A stretch of 53,671 nucleotides of DNA from Sphingomonadales bacterium UBA6157 (GCA_002423025.1 DIUN01000018.1:135672-189342); one strand, 5' to 3'; positions 15,793-24,143 are shown, counted from the first letter of the stretch. The notes: generated from the letters alone by a model not told the origin. Translations and numbers: made by a program.

Positions 15793-16586
15793 GCGTCATT
15801 TCCCTTGCCCCCACCGATAATCCCAACACCCTGGTGCTGGATGTGACGCCGCAACTCTGCGTCGGCCATCCGGACCGGCTGTTCCTGTTCGGCGGTGCCG
15901 GCATGGCCGCCGGGCTGGCTGCCATCGAGGCGGTGACGGGCCGGCCGACGGTGTGGGCGGCGGCGCAATATCTCTCCTATGCCCGGCCCGGCACGCCGCT
16001 GGCCTATGAAGTGACCGTGCCTGTGCACGGCAAATACACCAGCCAGGCGCGGGTGGTGGCGCGCGCCGGGGCGGACGAGATCCTCACCGTCAATGCCGCG
16101 CTTGGCGCCCGGCCGGATTCGCCGGAGCTGCAATGGGCGCAGATGCCCGAGGTGCCGGCGCCGCAGGATTGCCCGGCGATGACCTATGATTGGGTGCGCC
16201 GCGAGGATGACATCAACGCGTCGTTTGAAAAGCGCGTCGCGGCCGGCCGCTTCGGCACGGCGCGCGGCGAAGGCGGGCCGAGCGCGGATGGCGTGGCGCG
16301 GCTCTGGGTGCGGCCGATCGAGGGGGAGGTGGACCGCATCGCCCTGGCGATCATGGCGGACTTCCTGCCGTCCGGCATCGGCAATGCGCTTGGCACCGCA
16401 GCGGGGGGCAACAGCCTCGACAACACCATCCGCTTTGCCCGCAGCCAGCCGACGGAATGGGTGCTGGCGGACATCCGCATCCATGCGACGACGCAAGGCT
16501 TCGTGCACGGCCGGGTGCATCTGTTTGCCCAAAGCGGCGCGCTGCTGGCGACGGCAAGCCAATCGATGATCCTGCGGGTGCATTGA
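15789..16586 (+). CDS. Acyl-CoA thioesterase, double hotdog fold (TesB-like)
   Basis: This 265-residue protein has two hotdog halves. The first has LFLFGGAGMAAGLAAIE and WAAAQYLSYARPGTPLAYEV. The second has LPSGIGNALGTAAGGNSLDNTIRF followed by EWVLADIRIHATTQGFVHGRVHLFAQSGALLATASQSM, typical of TesB/acyl-CoA thioesterase II family proteins. It hydrolyses acyl-CoA or a related thioester; chain length is not predictable. It is translationally coupled to the glycosyltransferase pair, which may only reflect cotranscription. Confidence 0.82.
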   Translation: MSVISLAPTDNPNTLVLDVTPQLCVGHPDRLFLFGGAGMAAGLAAIEAVTGRPTVWAAAQYLSYARPGTPLAYEVTVPVHGKYTSQARVVARAGADEILTVNAALGARPDSPELQWAQMPEVPAPQDCPAMTYDWVRREDDINASFEKRVAAGRFGTARGEGGPSADGVARLWVRPIEGEVDRIALAIMADFLPSGIGNALGTAAGGNSLDNTIRFARSQPTEWVLADIRIHATTQGFVHGRVHLFAQSGALLATASQSMILRVH

Positions 16587-16651
16587 GGGCGCTGCTGCCC
16601 GCGTGAAAAGGCGAGTTGCGGGGCGATGTGGGGGCGCTAGTCTCGCCTCCC

Positions 16652-18610
16652 ATGAAAACCCTTCGCACCCCCGCCGCAGCGCTGGCGCTGCTTCTTGCCA
16701 CTGCTGCCGCTGCCGCACCGCCGAGCGCCGCCACCATCGCGGCGAATGATGCGCTCGCCGCCACGCTGGATTTTGACGACCGGCAGGATTTCGAATTCGC
16801 CAGCCGGGGGCTGGTGGCGCAGCGGGCAGACCCGATCATCCGTGACCCCCAGGGCCGGGTGCTGCGCGATTTCAATGAGGACAAGGCCTTCACCGGCCCG
16901 GCGCCGCAGACGGTGAACCCCAGCCTGTGGCGCAACGCGACGCTGGTGGCCCGGCACGGCCTGTTCAAGGTGATGGACGGCATCTGGCAGGTGCGCGGCT
17001 TCGATCTGTCGATCATGACCATCATCAAGGGCGAGACCGGCTGGATCCTCGTTGATCCGCTGACCACCGAGGAAACCGCGAAGGCGGCGCTGGCGCTGGC
17101 CAACGAGACGCTGGGCGCCCGGCCTGTTGTCGCTGTCATCTACACGCACAGCCATGCCGACCATTTTGGCGGCGGGCGCGGTGTGATCGACCCGGCGGCG
17201 CTGGCGGCGGGCAAGGTGCGGATTTTCGCGCCGCAGGGCTTCATGGAAAACGCCGTGGCCGAAAATGTCATTGCCGGCCCGGCGATGACGCGGCGGGCGG
17301 ACTACATGTTCGGCATGGCGCTGGAGCACAGCCCGGCGGCGCATGTTTCCGCCGGGCTGGGGCCTGTCCGCGCCGGCGGCACCGTGACGCTGGTGCCGCC
17401 CAACGAGATCGTGACGCCCGAAACGCTGGCGCGCCGCATCGATGGCGTGCGCTTCGAGTTCCAGCTGACGCCGGAGACAGAAGCGCCGGCAGAGATGAAC
17501 TTCTACCTGCCGGACCTGCGGGCGCTGTGCATGGCCGAGAACGCCAATGGCTCGATGCACAATGTGCTCACGCCGCGCGGCGCGCTGGTGCGGGACACGC
17601 GGCGCTGGGCCGCCGAGCTGCTGGCGGCGCGGCGCATGTATGCCGGCAAGAGCGATGTGATGTTCACCTCGCATTTCTGGCCGCGCTGGGGCTCGGCGGA
17701 GATTGACCGGCACCTGCTGCTGCATGCCCAGGCCTATGCCTTTGTCCACAACGAGAGCGTGCGGCTGATGAACGACGGCATGAACGCCGCCGAGATTGCC
17801 GAGACGATCAAGCTGCCGGCGGCGCTGGGCCGGGCGTGGTTCAACCGCGGCAATTATGGCTCGCTGAAGTTCAATGCCCGGGCGGTGTACCAGCGCTACA
17901 TGGGCGGTTTCGATGGGGACCCGGTGAGCCTTGATCCGCTGCCGCGCGATGAACTCGCCCGGCGCTATGTGGCGGCGATGGGTGGCAGCAGGAAGGCTAT
18001 GAAGCTGGCGGCCACGGCAGCGGCGAAGGGCGAGGACCGTTGGGCGGCAACGCTGCTCGGCCATGTCGTGCGTGCCGCCCCCGCTGATGCCGGCGCACGC
18101 GAGGCGCTGGCGCGCAGCTTCGAGCAGCTGGCCTACCAGGCAGAGGCAGCGCCGTGGCGCAATTTCTACCTCTCCGGGGCGCTGGAGCTGCGCACCGGGG
18201 TGCAGGCCTCGCGCACCCCCGGCGCCATGGCGATCGGCGCCAACCTGCAGGTGTCGGAACTGCTCGATACGATGAGCGTGCGGGTGGTGCCGGAGCGGGC
18301 GCAGGGCGCGCCGTTCAGCGTTGCCTTTGCCATCCCCGATACCGGCGAACGGTTCCTGGCCAGCGTTGGCAATGGCGTGATGATCTATGAAAAAGTTGCG
18401 GCGTCGGCAGCGGACGCGACGCTGGTGGTGCCGCGGCTGGCGCTGATCGGCATGGTCGGCGGGCAGGTGAAGCCGGCGGACCTGCTGGCGCGGGGCGTGC
18501 TGCGGATCGAGGGGGATCCGGCGGTGCTGCAGCGCTTCCTGGGGGTGTTCACGCCGCCGCAGCCCGGCTTTCCGCTGGTGACGCCGCTGGATTCGCTTGC
18601 TAACAAATAG
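16652..18610 (+). CDS. Alkyl/aryl-sulfatase (SdsA1/BDS1 family), exported
   Basis: The protein has 652 residues and starts at the ATG at 16652, which opens a clear signal peptide (KTLRTPAAALALLLATAAAAA). The metallo-beta-lactamase-like domain carries THSHADHFGG near residue 165, then EMNFYLPD, MAENANGSMHNVLTPRGALVRD and TSHFWPRWG. These are the dizinc and sulfate-binding elements of SDS-type alkylsulfatases. An all-helical dimerisation region and a C-terminal SCP2-like domain follow. It should release sulfate from alkyl sulfates in the periplasm, for carbon or sulfur supply. Confidence 0.9.
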   Translation: MKTLRTPAAALALLLATAAAAAPPSAATIAANDALAATLDFDDRQDFEFASRGLVAQRADPIIRDPQGRVLRDFNEDKAFTGPAPQTVNPSLWRNATLVARHGLFKVMDGIWQVRGFDLSIMTIIKGETGWILVDPLTTEETAKAALALANETLGARPVVAVIYTHSHADHFGGGRGVIDPAALAAGKVRIFAPQGFMENAVAENVIAGPAMTRRADYMFGMALEHSPAAHVSAGLGPVRAGGTVTLVPPNEIVTPETLARRIDGVRFEFQLTPETEAPAEMNFYLPDLRALCMAENANGSMHNVLTPRGALVRDTRRWAAELLAARRMYAGKSDVMFTSHFWPRWGSAEIDRHLLLHAQAYAFVHNESVRLMNDGMNAAEIAETIKLPAALGRAWFNRGNYGSLKFNARAVYQRYMGGFDGDPVSLDPLPRDELARRYVAAMGGSRKAMKLAATAAAKGEDRWAATLLGHVVRAAPADAGAREALARSFEQLAYQAEAAPWRNFYLSGALELRTGVQASRTPGAMAIGANLQVSELLDTMSVRVVPERAQGAPFSVAFAIPDTGERFLASVGNGVMIYEKVAASAADATLVVPRLALIGMVGGQVKPADLLARGVLRIEGDPAVLQRFLGVFTPPQPGFPLVTPLDSLANK

Positions 18611-18613
18611 CCC

Positions 18614-18757
18614 ATGTTGGCGTTGCTTGAGACGATTGTGATGGATGTTCTGGCCTTCTCGCCGGAGTATCTGATGATGTTCGGCATGCACGAGCTGCCG
18701 CGCGGGCGAAAACCGCGCTTCATCATCATCCGCCGGCCGGAAAAAGCGCCGGCCTGA
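18614..18757 (+). CDS. Possible 47-residue basic peptide
   Basis: An open frame begins three bases after the sulfatase stop and reads MLALLETIVMDVLAFSPEYL..., ending GRKPRFIIIRRPEKAPA. The first half is hydrophobic and acidic, the second basic. I do not recognise it and see no strong ribosome binding site; it could be reached by re-initiation after the sulfatase. It may also be chance coding in a GC-rich gap. Confidence 0.35.
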   Translation: MLALLETIVMDVLAFSPEYLMMFGMHELPRGRKPRFIIIRRPEKAPA

Positions 18758-18796
18758 GCCGCTGCGAAAGGCCGCGGGAACAATCACGGGCTTTGA

Positions 18797-18823
18797 TTGT
18801 TAAGCGATCACCAAGCTTAACAA
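18797..18823. promoter_or_regulatory. 27-base inverted repeat upstream of the CVNH-repeat gene
   Basis: TTGTTAAGC (18797-18805) and GCTTAACAA (18815-18823) are perfect inverted arms around a nine-base spacer, ending 12 bases before the ATG. It could be a repressor site over the promoter or a stem-loop in the 5' leader near the ribosome binding site (AAGAAAG, 18822-18828). It is clearly more AT-rich than its surroundings. Confidence 0.5.
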
Positions 18824-18835
18824 GAAAGTTTCCCA

Positions 18836-19978
18836 ATGATGGTTATCAAGACCCTTACGGCGATCGCCGCCGGCGCCATGGCGCTCGGTGCCGCCGGCGC
18901 AGCCCAGGCCCAGACCAGCTATGGCGGCTATGGCGAAACCAGCAACCGCTATGGCGGCTTGCCGAGCGCCTGCCGCAACGTGCAGCCGATGGCCAATGGC
19001 TATGTTTCGGCAGAATGTCCGGCTGAGGGTGGCTACCGCTGGAGCGCCATCCGCATGGATGATTGCCGCAGTGCCGTGAGCAACCGCAACGGCGTGCTGA
19101 GCTGCATCGGCGCCACCGCCTCGGTGGGTGATGTTTATGGCAACACGGTGCAGAACACCTCCGGCCAGCAGAGCGGCATCGGCGGCTTGCTCGCCGCGAT
19201 CTTCGGCAATTCGCAGCAGGGCGTGCAGACGCTCGACAATGACTGGAGCCGCGGTGGCCAACCGCTGGGCCAGCGCCGCGATGCGCTGGAAACCCGCATC
19301 GATGCCGGCCAGCGCGACGGCTCGCTGACCCGCGCCGAAGCCAATCGCCTGCGTGCCGATTATGACGATCTGGCGCGGCTTGAGGCGCAATATGCCAGTG
19401 ACGGCCGCTTCACCGACCAGGAGCGCGCCAACCTGCGTGACCGCTATGTCTCGCTGTCCCGCCAGATCGGCGAGGAGCGCCGTGACGACCAGGGCAATGA
19501 TGTTGGTGACAACAACAACCGCAACTGGGAACCGATCGCCAGCCGTCGCGGCCAGTTCGATGCCAATCTCAATGCAGCGGTGCGCCAGCGCATCGTCAAC
19601 CGCAGCGGCGCCGTGCGGCTGCGGTCGGACTTCCAGACGCTGCTGCGCATGGAGGTGAACTATCGCAGCAATGGCCTTGATGCCCGTGAGCGGACCGACC
19701 TGGAAAACCGCTATCTCGACCTGAACCGCCGCATGGGCGTGCAGGCTCCCTTCGGCACGGCGGGCAGCTGGGCCGAGATGGAGACGCGCATCGTTGCCGG
19801 CGAGCGCAACCGCCGCATTACCCAGGCTGAATCGACGCATCTGCGCGCCGAGCATGGGGACCTTGTGCGGCTCGATGCGGCCTGGCGCCGTGATGGCCTC
19901 GATGCCGAGGAGCGGACTTACCTCTCCCGCCGCTTCAGCGAGCTGAGCGCGCAGCTCAGCCTGGCGCTGCGCCAGTAA
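18836..19978 (+). CDS. Secreted protein: cyanovirin-N-like domain plus three helical repeats
   Basis: The protein has 380 residues with a signal peptide (cut near AAQAQ, residue 26). Residues 44-92 (CRNVQPMANGYVSAEC, then WSAIRMDDCRSAV and GVLSCIG) resemble a cyanovirin-N homology unit with four cysteines (46, 61, 77, 90). A glycine/asparagine linker follows. Three copies of a 66-residue helical unit then lie at about 147-212, 236-301 and 312-377. Each copy has a charged start, then RLRxDxxxLxRLExxYxxDGLxxxERxxLxxRY. A surface or periplasmic carbohydrate-binding role is plausible from the first domain. The repeats I cannot assign. The second ATG at 18839 is an alternative start. Confidence 0.75.
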   Translation: MMVIKTLTAIAAGAMALGAAGAAQAQTSYGGYGETSNRYGGLPSACRNVQPMANGYVSAECPAEGGYRWSAIRMDDCRSAVSNRNGVLSCIGATASVGDVYGNTVQNTSGQQSGIGGLLAAIFGNSQQGVQTLDNDWSRGGQPLGQRRDALETRIDAGQRDGSLTRAEANRLRADYDDLARLEAQYASDGRFTDQERANLRDRYVSLSRQIGEERRDDQGNDVGDNNNRNWEPIASRRGQFDANLNAAVRQRIVNRSGAVRLRSDFQTLLRMEVNYRSNGLDARERTDLENRYLDLNRRMGVQAPFGTAGSWAEMETRIVAGERNRRITQAESTHLRAEHGDLVRLDAAWRRDGLDAEERTYLSRRFSELSAQLSLALRQ

Positions 19979-19999
19979 CGCTTTCGGCTTCAAGAGCTA

Positions 20000-20026
20000 C
20001 GGCGGGGGGCCTTGCGCTCCCCGCCG
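20000..20026. terminator. GC-rich hairpin between convergent genes
   Basis: CGGCGGGG (20000-20007) pairs with CCCCGCCG (20019-20026) around an 11-base loop. It lies between the ends of the CVNH-repeat gene and the LplT-like gene. There is no T run, so termination strength is uncertain. Confidence 0.4.
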
Positions 20027-20059
20027 GTGCCCGGCACGGCAGCCTGCCCCCGCTCGCGT

Positions 20060-21304
20060 CTAACGCGGCAGTTTTCGTAACAGCGGGATGAGCAGCAGCA
20101 CCGTGAGGCCGGCACCGAGCAGCACGGCCGGAATGCTGGTGCCGCGCGTGATGGCCGCGCCAATGGCGAGCACAGCGCCAACCTGAAATGCCGAATTGAT
20201 GATATTGTTCGCAGCGATTGCGCGGGCGCGCCCACCGGAATCCGTGGCGGTTTGCAGCACGCCATAAAGCGGCACCGAGAAGATGCCGCCGGCAATGGCA
20301 AGCACCGTCAGGTCTGCCAGCACCCGCCAGGCGGCGGGGCGGGCGAGGAAGGCGGCAACGTCTCCCGCTGGCGCGGCAGCGGAAAAGGCCTGTTCGGCAA
20401 AATACAGATCGATACCGGCAGCGGCCATGACGAGGCCGGCGGCCGGGGCAAGGCGTGTCGAGATGTGCCCGGCGAGCAGCCGCGAGACACCGGCGGAGCC
20501 GCTGGCCACCCCAACGGAAAAGGCGGCGAGGAACAGGGTTGCCACGCCCTCGGTGCCGCCGAGATCGTTGCGGGCGAGCGGCACGAACTGCGTGGTGTAG
20601 ACCGCGCCCAGCGCCCAGAACCAGCTGATGCAGATGGTGGCAATGCGCAGCTCGCTGTTGGCCAGCGCGCCGCCCAGCGCGCGGCGCGAGGCGGAAATCG
20701 GGTTCCAGTCGATGCGCGTGTCGCCGTCCGGCGGGGCTGTGGGGATGAAGCGCGAGGCCAGCCAGCCGGCGATGGCGACGATGATGGCGGCCGGGCCGGC
20801 CCAGCCCGGCGGCAACAGCCCGCCGGCGATCTGCCCGAGCAGGATGGCGACGAAGGTGGCGCCCTCGACCAGCCCGGTGCCGAGCAGCAGCTCCTGTGGC
20901 CCGAGGTGCTGGGGCAGGATGGCGTATTTGACCGGGCCGAACACAGTGGAGTGCACGCCCATCAGGAAGATGACGACCAGCGCCAGCGGCTCGGATTCCA
21001 GCGCCAGCGCCAGCGTGCCGAGCGCCATGAAGGCGATTTCCGCCACTTTCACCCAGCGCGCGATCACCGCCTTGTCCCGCGCATCCGAGATGGCGCCGGA
21101 GAGGCCGGAGAACAGCAGGAACGGCAGGATGAACACCCCGGTGGCGACCGTGGCCAGCGTGGCGGCGCCCACCGGATCATCGGCGCGCAGGTGGAAGGCG
21201 ACAAAGAAGATGAAGGCTGTCTTGAACAGGTTGTCGTTGAAGGCGCCAAGAAACTGGGTGACGAACAGCGGGCCGAACCGGCGGGCGGAGAGGAGCGCGA
21301 GCAT
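20060..21304 (-). CDS. MFS transporter, LplT-like
   Basis: The protein has 414 residues and about 12 membrane helices. The N terminus RRFGPLFVTQFLGAFNDNLFKTAFIFFVAFHL is the hallmark of the LplT (lysophospholipid transporter) branch of the major facilitator superfamily. It also has FGPVKYAILPQHL and GLVEGATFVAILLGQIAGG. LplT brings lysophospholipids in for re-acylation by Aas; no aas-like gene is adjacent here. I chose the ATG at 21304 because it gives this N terminus and has AAGGTG upstream. Confidence 0.82.
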   Translation of the reverse strand: MLALLSARRFGPLFVTQFLGAFNDNLFKTAFIFFVAFHLRADDPVGAATLATVATGVFILPFLLFSGLSGAISDARDKAVIARWVKVAEIAFMALGTLALALESEPLALVVIFLMGVHSTVFGPVKYAILPQHLGPQELLLGTGLVEGATFVAILLGQIAGGLLPPGWAGPAAIIVAIAGWLASRFIPTAPPDGDTRIDWNPISASRRALGGALANSELRIATICISWFWALGAVYTTQFVPLARNDLGGTEGVATLFLAAFSVGVASGSAGVSRLLAGHISTRLAPAAGLVMAAAGIDLYFAEQAFSAAAPAGDVAAFLARPAAWRVLADLTVLAIAGGIFSVPLYGVLQTATDSGGRARAIAANNIINSAFQVGAVLAIGAAITRGTSIPAVLLGAGLTVLLLIPLLRKLPR

Positions 21305-21403
21305 CGTGCACACCTTGGGCGCGAAGCCGTGGCGGCGTAAAGCCCGTAGTTGCGCGGGCGCCGGATTGCCCGCACATTGGGCGGCAGCAGCAGGAGCCGC
21401 TAG

Positions 21404-21760
21404 ATGACAACACCCGTGCCCCAGCCCAGCGGCTTTGACATGAACCGCCCGACGGTGGTGTCGCTGCTCTACCTCGCCAGCTTCATCACCGGCATCACCG
21501 CCTTGATCGGCGTGATCCTCGCCTATGTGTGGAAGGGGGAGCTGTTCCTGGATTGGGAGGCCAGCCATTTTCGCTGGCACATCCGCAGCTTCTGGATCGG
21601 GGCGCTCTATTCCCTGGTCAGCACCTTGTTCGTCTTCATTCTGATTGGCTATCTGATGTATGCTGCCGTGGCGGTGTGGTTTGCGGTGCGGACCGTCAAG
21701 GCGCTGCTGGCGGCGCAGCGGCGCGCACCGATGCCGAATGTGGAAAGCTGGCTTTTCTAG
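21404..21760 (+). CDS. DUF4870 family membrane protein
   Basis: This 118-residue protein has three hydrophobic helices: VVSLLYLASFITGITALIGVILAYVW, then SFWIGALYSLVSTLFVFILIG and the following YAAVAVWFAVRTV. The charged DWEASHFRWHIRSFW loop between the first two fits the DUF4870 pattern, in which members carry a conserved H(F/Y)xW segment. No function is established. It is transcribed divergently from the LplT-like gene and stands 55 bases before the J-domain gene. Confidence 0.7.
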   Translation: MTTPVPQPSGFDMNRPTVVSLLYLASFITGITALIGVILAYVWKGELFLDWEASHFRWHIRSFWIGALYSLVSTLFVFILIGYLMYAAVAVWFAVRTVKALLAAQRRAPMPNVESWLF

Positions 21761-21815
21761 CGGCGGTGCGTCGCGGGTGGTGGCGGCGGCGCGCAATGCG
21801 CCCTAATGTGACGCG

Positions 21816-22358
21816 ATGGCGAAGGCACCACGCAAGGATGATTGGGGGTTTCCGCGCTGGCGGCCCTATGGCAGCGGCAGCGCCGCCGTGGAAGTGCGCC
21901 GGTGTGACAGGCATGGCTGCGATGCGCCCGGTGACCGCCCGGCCCCCAAGGCGCCCAACCGCCCCGAGCGCTGGTATTTCTGCGAAGCCCATGCCGCGGA
22001 ATACAACCGCAACTGGGATTATTTTGCCGGGCTGACGCCCGAGGAAGCCGCGGCTCGCGAGGCCAGCGAGCAGGCCGAGACCAGCTATCGCCGCGCCCAG
22101 CATTGGGAATGGGGCGGCGCCGGCGATGGCACGCGCAGCCGCGCCGAGCTGGATGCGCTCGCCGTGCTGGGCTGCGATGTCGATGCCGACATGACCGTTA
22201 TCAAGACCGCCTGGCGCACCGCCGCCAAGGAGTGCCACCCGGACAAGGCCGGGGCAGACCCGGCGGCGGCGGACCGCTTCCGCGCCGTGCAGGCGGCATG
22301 GTCCGTGCTCAATGATGCCGATGTGGTGCGCAACGCTGCTGCCAAGGCTGGGAAATGA
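21816..22358 (+). CDS. J-domain protein with N-terminal Cys/His cluster
   Basis: The 180-residue protein carries a C-terminal J domain: ALAVLGCDVDADMTVIKTAWRTAAKECHPDK, with the HPD triad at 141-143 that activates Hsp70 ATPase. The J domain sits at the C terminus, unlike DnaJ. The N-terminal half has C30, H33, C35, C56 and H59, spaced like a zinc site. It probably acts as a specialised DnaK cochaperone. Its stop overlaps the start of the P1 peptidase gene by four bases (ATGA at 22355). Confidence 0.83.
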   Translation: MAKAPRKDDWGFPRWRPYGSGSAAVEVRRCDRHGCDAPGDRPAPKAPNRPERWYFCEAHAAEYNRNWDYFAGLTPEEAAAREASEQAETSYRRAQHWEWGGAGDGTRSRAELDALAVLGCDVDADMTVIKTAWRTAAKECHPDKAGADPAAADRFRAVQAAWSVLNDADVVRNAAAKAGK

Positions 22359-23467
22359 GGGCTCTGGCGGCGGTTGCGCTGTTGCTCATGGGCAATGCGG
22401 CGCTGGCAGCGGAAGCGCCGCGCCCGCGCTTTCGCGAGGCCGGGCTGGCGGTGGGGACGCTGCCGACAGGCCCGCTCAACGCCATCACCGATGTGCCGGG
22501 CGTGCTGGTGGGGCAGGTGACGCGCATCGAGGGCGCCGCTGTGCGCACCGGCGTGACCGCCATCCTGCCGCATGGCGGCAATCTGTTTCAGGACAAGCTG
22601 CCCGCCGGCTATTTCCGCGCCAATGGCTTTGGCAAGTTTGCCGGCACGGCGCAGGTGGAGGAACTGGGCGAGATCGAATCGCCGATCATCCTCACCAACA
22701 CGCTGAGCGTGGCGGAGGGCATTGCCGGCGTGGTCGAGTGGACGCTGGCGCAGCCGGGCAATGCGGGCGTGCGCTCCGTCAACGCCATGGTCGGCGAGAC
22801 CAATGATGGCTTTCTCAATGATATTCGCGGCCGCCATGTCACCAAGGCCGATGTGGTGCGCGCCATCACCGAGGCAAAGCCGGGCGTGGTGGCGGAGGGC
22901 AATGTCGGCGCCGGCACCGGCACGCGCAACTTCGGCTGGAAGGGCGGCATCGGCACCAGCTCCCGGCAGATTATCATCGGCGGCAAGACGTATGTGCTCG
23001 GCGCGCTGGTGCAGACCAATTACGATGGCAAGCTGCACATCCTCGGCCAGCCGGTGCCCGAGCCGGAGCAATCGGCAGCGCTGAAGGCCGCTGTCGGCGA
23101 TGGCTCGATCATGATGGTGCTGGCCACCGATGCGCCGCTCTCGGATCGCAACCTGGCCCGGCTGGCGCGGCGCGCGATCATCGGCCTCGCCCGCACCGGC
23201 AGCGTCATGGACAATGGCTCGGGGGATTTCGTGCTGGCCTTTTCCACCCATGCCGATGGCCGGCGCACCGCAGCGCGGCGCGAGGCCGTGACGGCTTATC
23301 CCGAGCTGCCCAATGGCCAGATGACGCCGCTGTTCCACGCCGCCGCCGATGCCACCGAGGAGGCGATCTACAATGCGCTGTTCAAGGCCGAGACCATTCA
23401 GGGGGCGGGTGGCACGTTGCGGGCGCTGCCGCTTGAAGGCGTGTTGCGGCGCTTGAAAGCAAAGTGA
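22355..23467 (+). CDS. P1 family peptidase (DmpA/BapA-type aminopeptidase), exported
   Basis: The protein has 370 residues with a signal peptide (LAAVALLLMGNAALAA, cut near residue 19). It belongs to the DmpA/BapA N-terminal-nucleophile family, which cleaves itself in two before becoming active. The self-cleavage site is at G250-S251 in KAAVGDGSIMMVLATDAPLSDRN, giving Ser251 as nucleophile. LTNTLSVAEGIAGVVEW and EGNVGAGTGTRNFGWKGGIGTSSR are further family blocks. Relatives hydrolyse N-terminal D- or beta-amino acids; BapA of Sphingosinicella is beta-peptide specific. Which specificity applies here cannot be read. Confidence 0.88.
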   Translation: MRALAAVALLLMGNAALAAEAPRPRFREAGLAVGTLPTGPLNAITDVPGVLVGQVTRIEGAAVRTGVTAILPHGGNLFQDKLPAGYFRANGFGKFAGTAQVEELGEIESPIILTNTLSVAEGIAGVVEWTLAQPGNAGVRSVNAMVGETNDGFLNDIRGRHVTKADVVRAITEAKPGVVAEGNVGAGTGTRNFGWKGGIGTSSRQIIIGGKTYVLGALVQTNYDGKLHILGQPVPEPEQSAALKAAVGDGSIMMVLATDAPLSDRNLARLARRAIIGLARTGSVMDNGSGDFVLAFSTHADGRRTAARREAVTAYPELPNGQMTPLFHAAADATEEAIYNALFKAETIQGAGGTLRALPLEGVLRRLKAK

Positions 23468-23470
23468 TTC

Positions 23471-23498
23471 CTGAACGGTTGCTGCAAGCGCCGTTCAG
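23471..23498 (+). terminator. Hairpin after the P1 peptidase gene
   Basis: CTGAACGG (23471-23478) and CCGTTCAG (23491-23498) form a perfect eight-base stem with a 12-base loop, three bases after the peptidase stop. It lacks a T run. Confidence 0.5.
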
Positions 23499-23564
23499 CC
23501 TCGCTGCAGCACGAATCATCTAGAGCCTTTCAAGTCGGCCAACCCGCCGCGAAAGGATTTGAAC

Positions 23565-24143
23565 ATGGCAAGCAAGCTGATGATGATCGCGGCAGTGGCA
23601 ACCGGCCTTGTCGCCACGACGGCTTCCACCGCCGCGATGGCGGATGACCGCGGCAGCTGGAGCCAGGACGGTGGCCGTTATGACGATCGCTATGACGACG
23701 ATCGCCGCGATGATCGCCGGGATGCTCGCCACCACGATCGCCGGGATGACCGCCGCGGCCAGTATCGTGGCCAGGGCTATGCCCAGCAGGGCTATTACCA
23801 GGGCCAGCAGGGCTACTATCAGCAGCGCGGCCAGGCCTATCGTAGCCAGCAGGGCTACTACCAGGGCCAGGGCTATGGTGGCGGCTACTACCAGCCCCAG
23901 GCTGGCTACTACCAGCAGCAGGGCGGCGGCTATTATGCCGGTGGCCAGCGCGGCTATCGCGGCAACGGCTATCGCTGCCGCGGCAATGATGGCGCAGCCG
24001 GCACGATCCTCGGTGCTGTCATCGGCGGCGTGCTCGGCAACAGCGTCGCGGGGCGTGGTGACAGGGTGCTCGGCACCGTGATCGGCGGCGGCGTCGGCGC
24101 TGTGGCCGGCCGGGCGATCGACCGCAGCGACGACCGCTGCTGA
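23565..24143 (+). CDS. Glycine-zipper 2TM-domain envelope protein with Tyr/Gln/Gly-rich region
   Basis: The protein has 192 residues with a signal peptide (TASTAAMA, cut near residue 26). A highly charged Asp/Arg stretch follows (DDRYDDDRRDDRRD), then about 80 residues of YYQGQQGYYQ-like repeats, then the glycine-zipper domain GTILGAVIGGVLGNSVAGRGDRVLGTVIGGGVGAVAGRAID. The last part is the 17-kDa-antigen type domain that inserts in a membrane. I chose the ATG at 23565 because GAAAGGA (23551-23557) is seven bases upstream. The function is unknown; it is probably a cell-envelope protein. Confidence 0.8.
   Translation: MASKLMMIAAVATGLVATTASTAAMADDRGSWSQDGGRYDDRYDDDRRDDRRDARHHDRRDDRRGQYRGQGYAQQGYYQGQQGYYQQRGQAYRSQQGYYQGQGYGGGYYQPQAGYYQQQGGGYYAGGQRGYRGNGYRCRGNDGAAGTILGAVIGGVLGNSVAGRGDRVLGTVIGGGVGAVAGRAIDRSDDRC

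Noticed and set aside
16637..18787. Open frame of 716 codons on the minus strand
   Set aside because: Antisense to the alkyl sulfatase, which has all catalytic motifs.
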